Below, in pieces: positions 36,001-48,100 of a stretch of DNA of 51,788 nucleotides; position 1 is the first letter of the stretch, and every line of letters begins with the position of its first letter. Source of the stretch: Ectocarpus siliculosus (taxonomy: Eukaryota > Sar > Phaeophyceae > Ectocarpales > Ectocarpaceae). Position numbers and translations under genes: made by a program. The notes under the pieces are model-generated. The model was not told where the DNA came from. It saw only the letters and a list, made by a program, of their open reading frames with translations, and did no database searches. The stretch is taken from assembly GCA_000310025.1 (NCBI GenBank), contig FN648454.1, positions 60,720 to 112,507 on the forward strand, read 5' to 3'.

Positions 36001-39000
36001 CCGGAGCGACCGTCACATACACACACCATAGTTCAGGTGCTTGGGTGAGGCGCTCTACACCCTCACACGGCAAAAGAAAAATAAACAAAATCGGTCAGGA
36101 CAAGATGCAATGGCCGCCAAAAATGAAGCGGGTCCATCGAAGAGCTGTGAATTTCTCAAGTCACGAGTCAAACAGCAGCCTCTAGCCTAGCCCTAATTGG
36201 CTCTGCTCGTGGTGCATACTTCTCTCTACTCACACACACAGGCATGGGATGTCAGCCTACAAGACGCATGCGATCGTCTTCGCACTCGTGTAAATGCTCT
36301 CGGATACCCGGTCGCCCCGGTGGTCTAGTTGGTATCCGCGAAACCTTCTAGAGGTCAGGTCAGGGGTTCGAATCCCGGCGTAAACGAGCTTTTCTTGCAA
36401 AGTGAGTTTTTCTCTCGCTTCCGCTCCTGGTCTAGTGGATAGCGCTAGTTCGTGTGTACACAGAGGGAAGGGAGTGCTGAACTCTTCTCGCATTAAAAAT
36501 CGAAGGCCAAGTACCGCAGGAGGGGAGGGTAGAGAGGGGTTCTTCTGTTTGACCACGGGTTGGAGTAAAACGGCACTAATAGTGCTGTGAGCGCTGATTT
36601 GAAGTGAAGATAAAAAAAAAAAATCAATAATAAATGCTCTGTCAAGGACGCCCTTCCCCCAAATCAGCATGCCCAAGCGTCCTGAACGCCATCCATGACG
36701 ACGATGGCGTCGATGTCAGTGTTTCCCTCAGCCCCTTCCTCCAGTACGATGTCGGTCGTGTTTGGGTCGTCTTCGCCGAAACTGGTAGGGAAACAAGCGT
36801 AATGTGACGCCACAAGCAATGTCAAAGGAACACGTTTCCAATGCACCACGCCTGCGTACTCGAGGCGAAGAAGAGAACGAATAGGAAACCATTGAAGTAT
36901 CCCGGGAGCCTTACAGCAGAAATGGTACAAAGGTTTCTGTGGGCGGCGGGACCACACGCACGCAGTCGCAGTTTTTTTCCAGCCACCAGGCACGAAGTGA
37001 CCCGTGCGCCAACGTTCCGCCGCAGTGGGCATTCCCGCGACCGACACGAAACCTCGGACAACGCCAAACCGGCTGAGAACGGGTGCAGCAACTTTTACAT
37101 AATGCTGTTCTGTTACAGATATTACTTTCACGTATATAGCATTGATAGATATACAGGCGCTCCGAAGACTACTTATTGTGGCTCGGTCAAGACACTATTA
37201 GGCACAGTACTGAGAGCAATCGTTGCGCAACACAAAGCAGAAAATAACAAGTCGGGAACTCACTCGCCGAGGAGGAGAACGCCAGACTGCATGAAGACGT
37301 TGCCGTCCACGAAGTACGCACCCAGGACAGATCCACCTGCGAGGAGTAGCGGGATAGCGAATTTTTTTTATACACACATACGGCGTACGGGCACGATGGG
37401 ATCGACATCGCGCGTCAGATGACCCCACTTGGGGGAGCCGTGCGAGGGCGGATTGGCGAATGTGTTGAGGGATGCGCTGCGGTAAATGTTCGTGTAGGAT
37501 AGAAGCGACAGTCGGCCTCATCGAAACCGTGCAGACAAGCGAAGAGGCTCCGGGGGACACCGCGGGAAACCGTAGAGGGCTGACGACAAGACATCAGAAG
37601 GCAGGGTGTTCGTACGGTTCGATTAGGGGAAGAGTAACACACGATGGCAACTTGACCCAGACGCACTACATACACTACATTCTATCTTGCATTTCGAAAG
37701 TCCGAAGAAACTACAGGTCTCACCGTGCCCGTAGCAGTTTCATCCATGTCGATGCAGTCCACGCCGTCGAAAGTACCCTTCTTCACCGCGCAAATGGCAC
37801 CGTTGATTGCGTTTTGGTCTCCCGAGCCCGTCCCCACGAAGTCCGGCAATCCGTTTCCACTCCAGAACTCGATGAAAGTAGACCCAACCTGAGAACGCAT
37901 TCAAAACGAGATGTGAAGGTAGGGGAAGGGGACCCGTCGCCGGAACCAAGGGAGACGATTGCGAACCGGTGAGCTTGCAAGGTCAGGGCTTTCCGTCGGG
38001 GGCCTTAGAATGGGTATGTCTGGTGGCCAGTGCTGCCTTGGAAGCACGCACATGATACATCTCGACGCCTCTCTCTCGCCATCTTTGTCTCCCGTCTTTC
38101 TCTCTCCGTCTCTCCTTCTCTCCCGTAATGTCTCTCCCGTGGTCCTCCGATGGTCGCACCCGCCTCGAACACTCACATAGAAGGTGTCGGAGGGGTTATC
38201 GATCTTGGCGCCAAGTACCATGGGGTCAAGCACTGCGAACCCGGGCGCTCCCGAGCCGGTCCCCTTCATTTCGATTCCAATGGAGGTGACGTACTGGTCG
38301 GCGAAGCCCGTCAGGTCGAAGGACTGGAACCCAGCTGTATCGGTGCTTTCCAAACCCTATCGCCATTCGTAAGGAGCAAAAAGCGGAGGTAAACTCTTGT
38401 GGAAGGGCTGTGGGAGTCAAGTCACAGCAGTTTCATAGCGGAACGCAGGGCCCTCCGCACGCGAAGGGCAGCAAAACTCTTGCTACATATTTTAGGTGGC
38501 CCTGATGATTTGATGGAACGACCAATAAAAGCATCGAATGGGAGAGCAATTTCTCCTCGGTTTCCAGCCTGGCATGGAAGCATTATTCCAAAAAAAGGGT
38601 GCTACGCGACTGTTGCGAGCGGATTCGGCTCATGTGCTGCCGTTTCTCGAAAGGGGGGTGATGCAAGATGAACAGAGAGAGAGCTGGAACAGTCCATACC
38701 GCCGACGTGTTTAGACATGACGAGCCCAGCGAACCGAACCAAAATATCTGTACCAAATCTTCTATCCTCTCACCGTGATGGTCGTGTACGCCTCGCCCGT
38801 GCCGTTCAGCCTGTTGAAAAGCGTCAGGTCAACTTGTATGTGTCGCCCTCGGGGAACAATAGCTGGAGTTCTGTCACCATGAAGTATCCGGCGAGAGACA
38901 AGAACAAGGTCCGGCTGATGGCCTCGTTGGAGTCGGAGCTCCACTCGAACCCGTCAGTCGTCGGTTCCTGTGCATCAACGTCAATGTCAAACCAGAAGGG

Positions 39001-42000
39001 GCGCATTAAGGGCAAAGAACTCTGCCGTTGCAATTCGTCATCGTTCTACGTAGATGCTGTTGATCGGCGGTTCGTCACAACAACGCGGATGCCTAGCAGC
39101 GAACGAGCTCCTTGAGTACGGAAAGGCACAAGTGTGATGTCGATGGTTGGGATGAAGAAATTCCTCATAAGCTGTCCAACATCACGCACACATCTTGCAG
39201 CTATTCCACGCACACATCATATAGCTATTCCACGTAGGCCCAATAGGACTATTCTCCCGTCAGCCCCAGGTTTGTGATCCGCTGCAGCTTCCTGTTGATC
39301 GAAACAGTTAAGCACGTGCTGGTGCATACATGGACGAGTGGATCAGAGCGCTCATGTTTACAAGGCCGTCTCCGTTGTCGCGCGGAGTGCTGAAGTTTTC
39401 GATTGGGGCTTCGCCTTCCACCACCTCTTCAACGATCTCCACCTAACAAGAAAAATATCAATGAACGGCATCGGACCGAGGGAGATGGAGGCACAGCCGT
39501 TAGTAGCTGTTTGGGAAATGGTCGATCGGTTCCTGTGTTGCATAATTTGGATCGAACATCACCGTTCGAGGGCGTACTCTGTTTCTTGGTACGTAGCCTT
39601 CGGCGACGTTCTGGACAAGCAACGATTCTAAGCAGTCAGCAACGAGGCGTCCCAGAAACCGCGCCAATCAATATTATCCTAGATGAACACTGCTACTGCT
39701 GCGCCCTCCAGCTAAAGAGGTACATATTTGACCTAACGCGGAGAGACGCAAGAAAGGCCATGCGCACGAAACGACAGAGGAGGGGCAACGGTGAATGTCT
39801 CAGCACACACACCGAGTACCCCCTGTGGGGTCCACTGACCTCCGAGATGGAAATGAACTCCCCGGGGGAGGAGAAGACCGCGGCAATCCTGACACTGCTG
39901 GCTTTGTAGTCGAAGTCGTACGTCTCGAAGCCGTCGGTCGTTCCCGAGCTCATCACGAACTCCTCAGCGATCTTTTTCAAGAACAAAAAGATATGTACAA
40001 CGTTCCAGTCAACGCCAAGGGGAAGCAGCGGAGTCCAGGACCCCGGCAAGCCGGCATGGGCCAGCCCATTGGGTCGGCTGTCTGGTACGACACAAGATAA
40101 CACCCCCCCACACACACAATTCGATACCCGGAGGAAAATGTTTTTGCCGGTCGACATGAGTCAACCACATTAGTAGATCAAGCGATTGGGGAGCGAAATA
40201 CCCCCCCAAAAAAACAAAGAAAGACACCTGGAGCTGAGTCGCCCAGAAGCAAAACATCTCATCACCGTGACGTGTTTTTTCGTGTCGAGGAGTGAAGGCA
40301 AGCTCACGGAATGCAGTAACGATGGGTGCGAATGCTACGAGACAAGGGGACAGCTCCAAGCGTTTGCAAGTCTTTGGTTGAGTTTCGCGAAACGTGGCGG
40401 GAGTTGTCTCACCCAGCTTGTGAAACGGCCACCTAGCCTCATGTCCACCGAAGGCTCGGCACCGTCGGCGAGAGCTTGACAAGTGGACGGAGAAGAGAAC
40501 AGAACGGGCACGGAGACACGAAACGTCATTATCGGGTTCGACTTCTTGCTTCGTCGGCAGCTGTCGAGCACAGGATATTGTAATGAGTTTAGTGTAGGAT
40601 CCACCGCTGCGCTATGTTTGTTACAACTATTTTTCGAATATGTCGTAAATATGGGAGCCTCTGTTTCTTAACGAAATGTTTTCACGCGATATACGAAATA
40701 GATGGTAGCGACGACGGCGTGGTTCATTTTGACAAGGGTAGGGTGTGCGGAGACCCGTTTGTAGCTTAGCACGCTTTGAAGCCCGAGGGGGGCCATTGAC
40801 ACCCCTGCTTGTGTGCATGCGCCGTCGTCCGGCCACCGAGTGGGTGGTCAGAAGTCCGACCTATCCGAGGTGCGCCAGACGATTTCTCACCGATTTTGAC
40901 GTGCTTGACATGGCGGAAGTACACCAGGCCGAAGAGGATCTCGCACTGGAAGAACGTGACAATCAGTCAGTCTCGTTGATTACCTGCATTTGTTTACAAT
41001 AGTCTACAATAATACTGTTTGGAGGGAATAGAGATAAAAAAAAGGGAGGGTGCAAGGTCGTTGCTCCTAGCTTCGGGTACTCACTCACATAGATCTCTTG
41101 TGTTAGCCTTCTTAGACCAGGTCCGCTCAGCGTCCACTCCGAAAGTGAGCGGGGCTGGGGTTTTGATCCTTCTTCAAACTACTTCAATACCCCACAACGA
41201 CGCCAAATATCCATACAGTATCCAACGAAACGTCAAAATATCCAAGAATCGCTCATCATACAACGTTCGTTCATGCAACGCCCATCCATATGCATACAAC
41301 GCTCTACACTAATGTATGTATGTAGTTGCTTCATTAATCCATTACAATTCGCGAAACACTGCAAATTAATTATCAAGATTGTTGAACCTCGCGGCGAAGG
41401 GTGGGTTCATCCCGGATAATCGGCATATCATGACCACCCCCGTTGAACCTACATCCCCCTTCCCTGGAAGTACAATATGCTTGCGTTTGACGATGAAGGC
41501 TCCGCGACCATGATTAACTGACGGCAGGAACTCCTTCAACACTGGAATAAAACGTCTGTATGTAGTCTTCATCTCTCTCTTCGATTTTGCGCGAAGACGG
41601 CGTAGGTAGGCCACGGCCATATCAAAATTGGAGAGACTGATTCTCCGGCAGTCCAACCAACATCAAATATCCTCGGTGGTGCTGCTCCGTAGTGTTGACT
41701 CCAAGTATACACCCAAATCAAATCACCCGCATCAACGATGCAATCAGTGCGTAGCCAGGCAGACGCAGTCGTCAATGAAAAAAGAAACCCCCCTTCAACC
41801 AGATGCCGGCCTCATGCATATGCGGCAGTGCGCCTGGCTGCTGTTGTGTGCGAGGGGCGAGAGGGGAAACCTCAACAACCATTCTTCACATTAAAACAAC
41901 CATGCCACAGCCATGAAATTGAATTTTCCCGCGGTCTCCCAACTGGAGCGTTCACAATCATGTTGAAAGCAGTCGCAGAACACAGACTGCGATTCCACTC

Positions 42001-42124
42001 ACTCTGGTTAGCTCAGCGACACATCCTGACGGATCGCACCCGTTGTCAGCGCTGAGGTTCGGACCGTACAGTTCCGCAACCGCGGTGACGGTTGCAAAGG
42101 TGGAAGCTTCGACTATGGCTGCGT
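33020..42124 (-). CDS. Secreted or surface protein, F5/8 type C plus beta-helix
   Basis: Minus-strand exons from acceptor, donor and phase: 42124-42003, 40945-40891, 40474-40413, 40257-40228, 39971-39840, 39442-39362, 38967-38774, 38356-38177, 37888-37724, 37336-37264, 36781-36664, 35555-35455, 35337 onward, about 34800-34533, 34245-34157, 33330-33256, and possibly a last one to 33020. The first exons (HVKHVKIALADGAE-like, then VRIAAVFSSPGEFISISEVE) match the discoidin/F5/8 type C pattern, and a second such module spans 38967-38177. Later exons (NVTCEGVDIRYCSGDALVVR and others) have the rhythm of right-handed beta-helix repeats, as in polysaccharide lyases and epimerases. The tail VILTIGVWMWASLVVKLK could be a membrane anchor. 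Exon 38967-38774 is one base short (frameshift), another shift lies near 34650, and TGA at 36664 may end the frame. The 5' end is unresolved; one gene or two is open. Confidence 0.6.
33381..33426. repeat. Short tandem repeat AAACCGAAGA
   Basis: Four units of a 10-base repeat with minor changes at the ends. It lies just upstream (on the minus strand) of the acceptor of exon 33330, within an intron of the beta-helix gene. Confidence 0.9.
36301..36630 (+). mobile_element. tRNA-derived SINE
   Basis: A 330-base element flanked by a perfect 10-bp direct repeat, TAAATGCTCT (36291-36300 and 36631-36640). The head holds RNA polymerase III promoter boxes: A box TGGTCTAGTTGG near 36330 and B box GGTTCGAATCC near 36366. 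A second A-box-like sequence (TGGTCTAGTGGATAGCG) follows near 36429, so the head may be dimeric. The tail ends in a run of A and then TCAATAA. It lies antisense to the beta-helix gene, about 24 bases beyond the TGA at 36664. Confidence 0.88.
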
Positions 42125-42427
42125 CTGCGAACCTCGAGAGGCTGGTAGATAGAGCAAGCCCACAGAAGGACTGCCTGTTGGACCCTCATTGTCGGCTGAT
42201 CGGGGGTCTTGTTGCTGCACGGTAGGTAGCCCTATGTCGGAGGAAGGGAGAGGCCTGGGGATTGGTGTGAAGGCCGTGAGAGAGACTGTGCGTGTGAGAG
42301 GGAGGAGCAAGATCAACCGCCGCCTCGTATTGTTCGTTGGGTTGTTTTCCCGAGCGGGATGTGCGGACTAAATAGAATGTAGTCGTGTCTGCAGACAGAC
42401 CGCTGGACTTTTCAAAAGTTTTCAAAA
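42125..42427. other. Upstream of the beta-helix gene, no firm feature
   Basis: Should hold the 5' exon(s) of the minus-strand gene. A minus-strand frame starting at 42316 begins MILLLPLTRTVSLTAFTP, which could be a signal peptide, but no donor joining it in phase to the exon at 42124 was established. TTCAAAA at 42421 is half of the foldback element's flanking repeat. Confidence 0.3.
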
Positions 42428-43197
42428 AGAGCAGTGGCCAAAATCGGGTACACCCGGTCAAAACATGGCCACAATCGGGTACTCCTACAAGATGCTGCTG
42501 ATGGGAACGACCGCATGACACCATCTGATTGGCCGACGCCCGCCCCTACCCGGCCTTGACCGTCTTTCCACCGGGTGCACCCGATCTTGGCTACTCACCC
42601 CCCGGAGGAGTACCCGGTTTTTCTTTCCCCTACCCGAAAATGGTTGGGCTGTTCGGCGAAACCCCACATGCACACAATCACGGTTAGGACGCACACCGCT
42701 GGCCGCTCGTTTTTGTCGCCAATGAGAAAGAAGCAGAAGCAGAGAACATCTCTGTCTGTGTATTCGTTAGATGCGTGTCGTGTGTGCTGCATCTCGTGAG
42801 TGAGGCATTCATCCACAGCTCTTTTGTCGATCATTTACACCGACCGCCTGCCTGATGCCGTTTCCCCCACGCGAGAGTTCCACCGCCGGCGGTGGGTCCG
42901 CCCCCGCTGGCCGTCAGAACGTCCGAATCGAGGGCAAGGCACTACTTGTGTGCATGGGGTTTCGCCGAACAGCCCAGCCATTTTCGGGTAGGGGAAAGAA
43001 AAACCGGGTACCCCTCAGGGGGGCGAGTAGCCAAGATCGGGTGCACCCGGTGGAAGGACGGTCAAGGTTGGGTAGGGGCGGGCATCGCCCAATCAGATGG
43101 TGTCATGCGGTCGTTCCCAGCAGCATCTTGTGGGGGTACCCGATTATGGCCGTGTTTGGACCGGGTGTACCCGATTTTGGCCACTGCTCTTTCAAAA
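42421..43197. mobile_element. 763-bp foldback element with long inverted arms
   Basis: Arms of about 250 bases (42428-42690 and 42945-43190) are near reverse complements and start AGAGCAGTGGCCAAAATCGG. Direct repeats TTCAAAA flank it (42421-42427 and 43191-43197). Inside the arms, CCGGGT(A/G)(C/T)ACCCG-type motifs recur. The unique centre (about 42690-42945) has no recognisable gene. It looks like a non-autonomous DNA transposon; the superfamily cannot be fixed from the ends. Confidence 0.85.
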
Positions 43198-44704
43198 AGA
43201 TACTTCCGAAAAAATATCTGGACTGGACGAACCGCGAGATTTTCAAGCGGGTTGCTGTATGTTGTTGGCACGGCGGTGATTAAGCTGTGATGTGTGATGC
43301 CCCATGGAAATATGTGGACCGGTATCTACTGCTGTACTGATGTTTCGGGGTGCACGAAGCGCCGGGACGGTTTTGTTTGAAACAACACGTCACCGGATTC
43401 ATGGGTTTACTTGATCACTGATGCTTAAAATGATGGACAGGTGTCACAGTGGTTATAACGCTATCGCTTAAAGTAGCTCACTCATGTGTTAGCGTGACAA
43501 GCACTGGCTAGGGTTCAATCAGTTTCATCCATTTCATGGTCAGGTTCATGGTATCTTACCATTGGATTCAAGTTGGGGGCTAGTAAAAGGGATACAATCC
43601 CGGTGGGTCTAGTCAAGGTGGGACTAATCAAGGTGGGACTAGCAAGGGGGGTCTACCTCCTGCTTTGACTCACAACTGGTTGCTGCTTAGCGATGTGGGT
43701 CAAAGTTCCTCTTCCGAGATTGGCCGTGTTAACAGTGAGCGATCACCCAAAACACGTGTTGAGGCGGAGCTCTAGAGGGGCTCCGCCAATGATTCAGGTA
43801 CACCCGGGGGTATACCCTAGCCCTCCTCAAACCATCGTGAAATGGAATGATTCTCAGTATTTAGCGCCCGTTCATGCTACCGTGACGCAGGAGCAGGAGT
43901 CTAAAATAACAGGCGCTTCCAGAGCCCTTCTCTAAAACTTTCAGGATGAGAGGTACACGTCGGTGGTCTACTTGTAGAGTGAGGTCCTGACTACAGACCT
44001 ACAGCAGTCTCATCCCATGGATGAGCTCCGGGGGTGGATCCACTTTATCCAATTCCATATTTCGATCGTTCCTTCGAGCCTCGGAGGCGTGTGTGTGTGC
44101 GCGCTCGGCGGGGTATCACAGGGGCAAAGGGGCATCAATTTACTCCAGCGACCCCAGAAATTTCCACGATTTTATCCTCCAAAAAAGTCTTTAATAATAT
44201 CTTTGCGGGTGATCTGCTCCACGCTCCCTCTATTAATCCCCAGTAGTGTTTTCGGTCTGTTACCCTCCTCATCATCCCGTCTCTTGCCGTCCCCTCTCTT
44301 CTCTCCCCCCCCCCCCACCGCTTCAACATTCCTCTCACTCCTTTCTTCTCACAAAGGTTGCCGTGTGCCCATGGCTGCTTCCCCAATTGTTTTTTCTTAT
44401 TCCATCCAGTGTGTGGGACCAGCAGCAACAACAGTGTGCACACAGCAGCGTGAGGGTAGGACACAGGAGCAAACAGATAGCACAGAGACAGCAGTCAGTG
44501 TCGAACTGTGGGCTAGGACACACACACCACCACTCCTCTCACTCCTTTCTCCCACACACACGCGTTGTCGCTCATACACGACGTCGTCACGGCCAGCGCC
44601 CCTGCCGCTGCCACTGCTGTAAGGAAAAACGAGTCCGCTAGCACCACCATCATCGCTGGAAAACATCAAAGGACCAGCAGAAAAGAGAAATCAATGAGGA
44701 TAAC
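43198..44704. other. Intergenic, no recognised gene
   Basis: Contains a tRNA-like stretch (43441-43530), short repeats of TCAAGGTGGGACTA at about 43610-43645, and a poly(C) run near 44308. The frame at 44017-44622 is low complexity (S, P, L, T) and not supported as a gene. Confidence 0.45.
43441..43530 (+). repeat. Possible tRNA-derived repeat
   Basis: TGGTTATAACGC resembles an A box and GGGTTCAATC a B box, at tRNA-like spacing with a long variable region. The fold is imperfect and no flanking duplication was found, so it is more likely a decayed SINE head than a tRNA gene. Confidence 0.3.
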
Positions 44705-45058
44705 ATGGCGAGGGACGCCACTCATATCCTCGCACACACAAGCAGGCTGAGAGATACAAAGCAGTATAGTCTGCTGGGTAAGCGCTACGCCCGCAACAAT
44801 GCAAATGCACGGCAGTCCCTGGAGCCGAACGCCTTCTTTGATGGAGAACCGTGTAGATGAATTGACGGAGCCCCCCCAGCAGAGTGGGACAGTCCAACTA
44901 GAACGAGGTTGCTTCGTCATCCCAACTTTTAGCCGTCGCTTACAAATCTACCTGCCCTAAACAGGGCCCCTTGCCTCTCTTCAGCCAAAGATCTCGACAC
45001 CCTTGTCAAACAGAACAACACCTTTGAGGTGCGCGCCCTCATGTTCGACTTAGGGTAA
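44705..45058 (+). CDS. Small hypothetical protein, two exons
   Basis: Not recognised. An ATG at 44705 opens a frame of non-repetitive sequence (YSLLGKRYARNNANARQSLE). A donor at 44851 (CC|GTGTAG) and an acceptor at 44964 (ACAG) join it in phase to 44965-45058, which encodes AKDLDTLVKQNNTFEVRALM and stops at TAA 45056-45058. The sum is 240 bases, 79 residues. It is charged, with no signal peptide or membrane segment. It ends 104 bases from the FTO stop on the other strand, a convergent arrangement. The donor is weak and further upstream exons are possible, so the model is tentative. Confidence 0.35.
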
Positions 45059-45162
45059 CGAACGAGTGCTTCCACTATTGCTGAGGTGTTTCAACTTAGC
45101 CGGTCATCGTTCTCAATGTTTACTGACCACCAGAGCGATGATTGCGAAACCGAAACGGTTTT

Positions 45163-48100
45163 CTACCGTTCTCGTACGCGGCCCTTTCTTCTTGATCTCT
45201 GCCCCTTCGACGTTCGCCCTCCCCCCCCATCGCCGCCACCCTTCACGACGCCCCCAGCACGCTTCTTTTTTTCCAGGCCATCCTGGCCGGCAGCACCCCG
45301 CTTCTTCCGCTGCTGCTGCTGCTGCTGCTGCTTCCCAAGAGCACTGCCGTGTTTTTTCCCGGCACCGCCACCACCAGAAGAAGCAGAAGAAGAAGCGGCC
45401 CGAAATAACTCCCAGTTCGACGCGGCGCCGGCGGCGATCGCCTTCGCCGACCCGGCCTTCTTCCCGCCGGAAGCGGCCCGATAAACCACGGTGTAACACT
45501 CCCTCAGCCGCGAGATAACCCCGCCCAGGGACTGGGGCAGCAGCAGAGTCGAACCCTCCTCACCAACGTCGCCGCCGCCGCTTCCCTCGGCGGGCCACAG
45601 CGCTGGCACCACGGGCGCGAGGTCGGTGGCGAGCGAGCGGTACGCCGGGTCTGCGAACCTCGCCGACCACCTCGACCTCGACTCTCGCCGCTCCTCTAGG
45701 GCCCGTAGCACCGTCTCGAACGCCTTCGCTATCGCTGCCGGTTCCGCCGCTGCTGCTGCTTCTGCTGCTCTCCTGCCGCCGCCAGGCCTGGCACCTTCGC
45801 CCCCATCCTGTCCTCGGAGGGACATCAGGTGTTGCACCGTCAAGGACGTCCGTCGCTCGAGCTCTCGCCATGTTGCAAGCACCAGCGCCATCGGGCCCCG
45901 CCACCACGGGTGGAGGGAGGCGTGTCTCCTCCCCTGCACCCAGAACTGGTTCAGCCATTCCGACTCCAGCTCCGTCAGGAGCGCCTGTTCCGCACGGACC
46001 TGAGAAACAAAACAAGGGGCGACGTTGGGCATGACGAGGACGGGATTGATTGGAAACAAAGAGAGTTGTTTTGATGGGGGGGGGCGCACTGCGGTGTGTG
46101 CAGCCTGGCGGGGTGATCACGGAGACGCAATGGAAGCCCACGGTCAACCACGGCGACAAAAAGACAGTATTTATCCGCTTAGGGTACACCTGAGCAGCGA
46201 TACAACGGTGGGACGGAGGTGGGAGGAGGAGCGTGACGAGCTTCTACCGCGAGGAACCGGTTGCGGCACATCGATGCACCAACGATCGCACAAATGTCCG
46301 TTGCACCTCCAAGAATTCCCTAGCAATATGTAGACTACAGTAGCACTTGTGGTCAAAAAGAGTTTCCACATAACGCTGCTGTCGGCGAGGGTGAGTATTC
46401 ATCACCCTCGGATGCAATCAATGTTCGCTTTCGCTCTCACAAACTCATCAAAGAAGAGCCACAATCTACCGACGACGTACATAGAGCGTCCGTGGTGAAA
46501 CAAAGCTGAGCGAGGGACAGAACGCCTCTGACTATCCAAACGCCACACGCCGCGCGGAGAAGATAGCCAAACGGAACACGACGCGGAGAGGACGAACCTG
46601 AGCAAGGTTCAAGATCTGATCATCTCCTCCCGCCGCCGCGGAGCCCCCACCGGCGAGTGCCTGTTCGCAGCGCTTCTGGACGTGCGAGAACGTGTTCCCG
46701 TCGGTGTCCGCAACGCGATGCGTGGACGAGTATCGAAGGGTGGACGACCCCGACACGACCGCGTGCTCGTGGAAGTGACTGCCGCGAGTACACGATTTCC
46801 CCCCGGGATAGGCGGCCGAAACAGAGGAAACGGATGCATGCCATGCCAAAGGTTAGCGTCGCGGGTGCGTATGTGTAGCGCACACGGAAGAGGGAAATCT
46901 GCCGACAACGTACGTACTCGAACGGCTCTGGAATATCTCAACACTTGTGTGCAAAGCGTGTGCGTGGGTGTTGGGCGCGGCCCATGGAGCCCCATGCAGC
47001 TCCTCGGGAGTGGGCTAGTGCTCGAGAGCGCTTGAAAAGGTATGGAGGAGTGGGGTAGGCCTGCACCTTCTCAATCCTCAAAACACTCCAAGAACACGGC
47101 AGCGCAGGGGAAACTATACAAAGCCTGCAGGATTTGTTAACAGCAGCATCGAGAGGCAAAAACAAAAAAACTCACTCCTAACTCACTTGAAGTCGTCCAG
47201 GAGGAAGTACGCGTCGCCACTCTGGAGAGGGATCAGCAGCGGTGGCGTCAGGACTTGCTCCCCCTGCTTCTCCGGTACAGCCTCCGCCGCTGACGCTGCG
47301 ACTGATGCTACTGCCTTCGGCCCCGCCGGTTTCAACCCCCTCTCTGCTTCCTTTCTCCTCGTCTTCTCGTCGTTGCTCACGCCATTGCCATCACCATCGC
47401 CACCGCCGTCGCCACCAACTCTTGCCTCTGTCGACACGCGGAGCGCTATGCCCCAGTCAGGCTCTGCCGGGACGGGGTCAGTGCAGTGATACACGCCTGC
47501 AGCGAAAGGAGGGGGGTGGAGCAAGAGCGTCGGCGAAAACAGCCCGGAAGAGAGACGAAGCGTGGACTGAAAGGATGATGGATGATTTCGAGTGTAACAG
47601 GAGTGGTGGGATTGATGAGGGCACCTGTGACACTCCAGAGGATAATAGCAGGGCCAAGTACAGCAGCTTAGGATAAGCTCCTGGCCTACCAGCTGGTACC
47701 ATGCACACCCATGCTTCTAAAAAAAATTGAAACAAAATCAGATAGAAACAGGCAAAGACGGCTCAACAAGCACCACCAACGCGGTGTCTTCCTCACCTAT
47801 GGTGGAGAAGTCCTGCAGGCAGCTGTCGGCGTGCCAGCTGACGGAGCACTTTCCCATGGAAAACAGGGGGTCCGGCTTGAGATCTCTCTTCGCCCCCGAG
47901 CACTCCATCCGGTTGATCAGGGTCAGGTTGAACGCGCAGCTCCCCCTCTCCCCTCCCGCTTCCCGGACTTCCTCCTTAAGCATGGCGCCGGCGCGGAGAC
48001 GCATCCACTCGCTCAGGTCGCCGACTTTTCTCAGGGTGTCGGCGACCCTGTCGTTGTCATCGAATCTGCTACCCCTGAGGTTGTCTTTCGACTTTCTTAC

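Noticed and set aside
36313-36385. A functional tRNA gene.
   Set aside because: Promoter boxes are good, but the acceptor stem does not pair cleanly and the sequence is the head of a SINE with a target duplication.
41366-41656. A 96-codon minus-strand frame as a separate gene.
   Set aside because: Composition looks plausible, but no family is recognised and it lies in the gap between exons 42003 and 40945 of the F5/8 gene; neither independence nor membership could be shown.
44017-44622. A 201-codon plus-strand frame.
   Set aside because: Low-complexity S/P/L/T translation of CT-rich and CA-rich DNA, with an equally long frame overlapping it.
46609-47035. Frames on both strands around FTO exon 4.
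   Set aside because: They are shadows of the real exon 46778-46598; only the exon frame carries the conserved STHRVAD motif.
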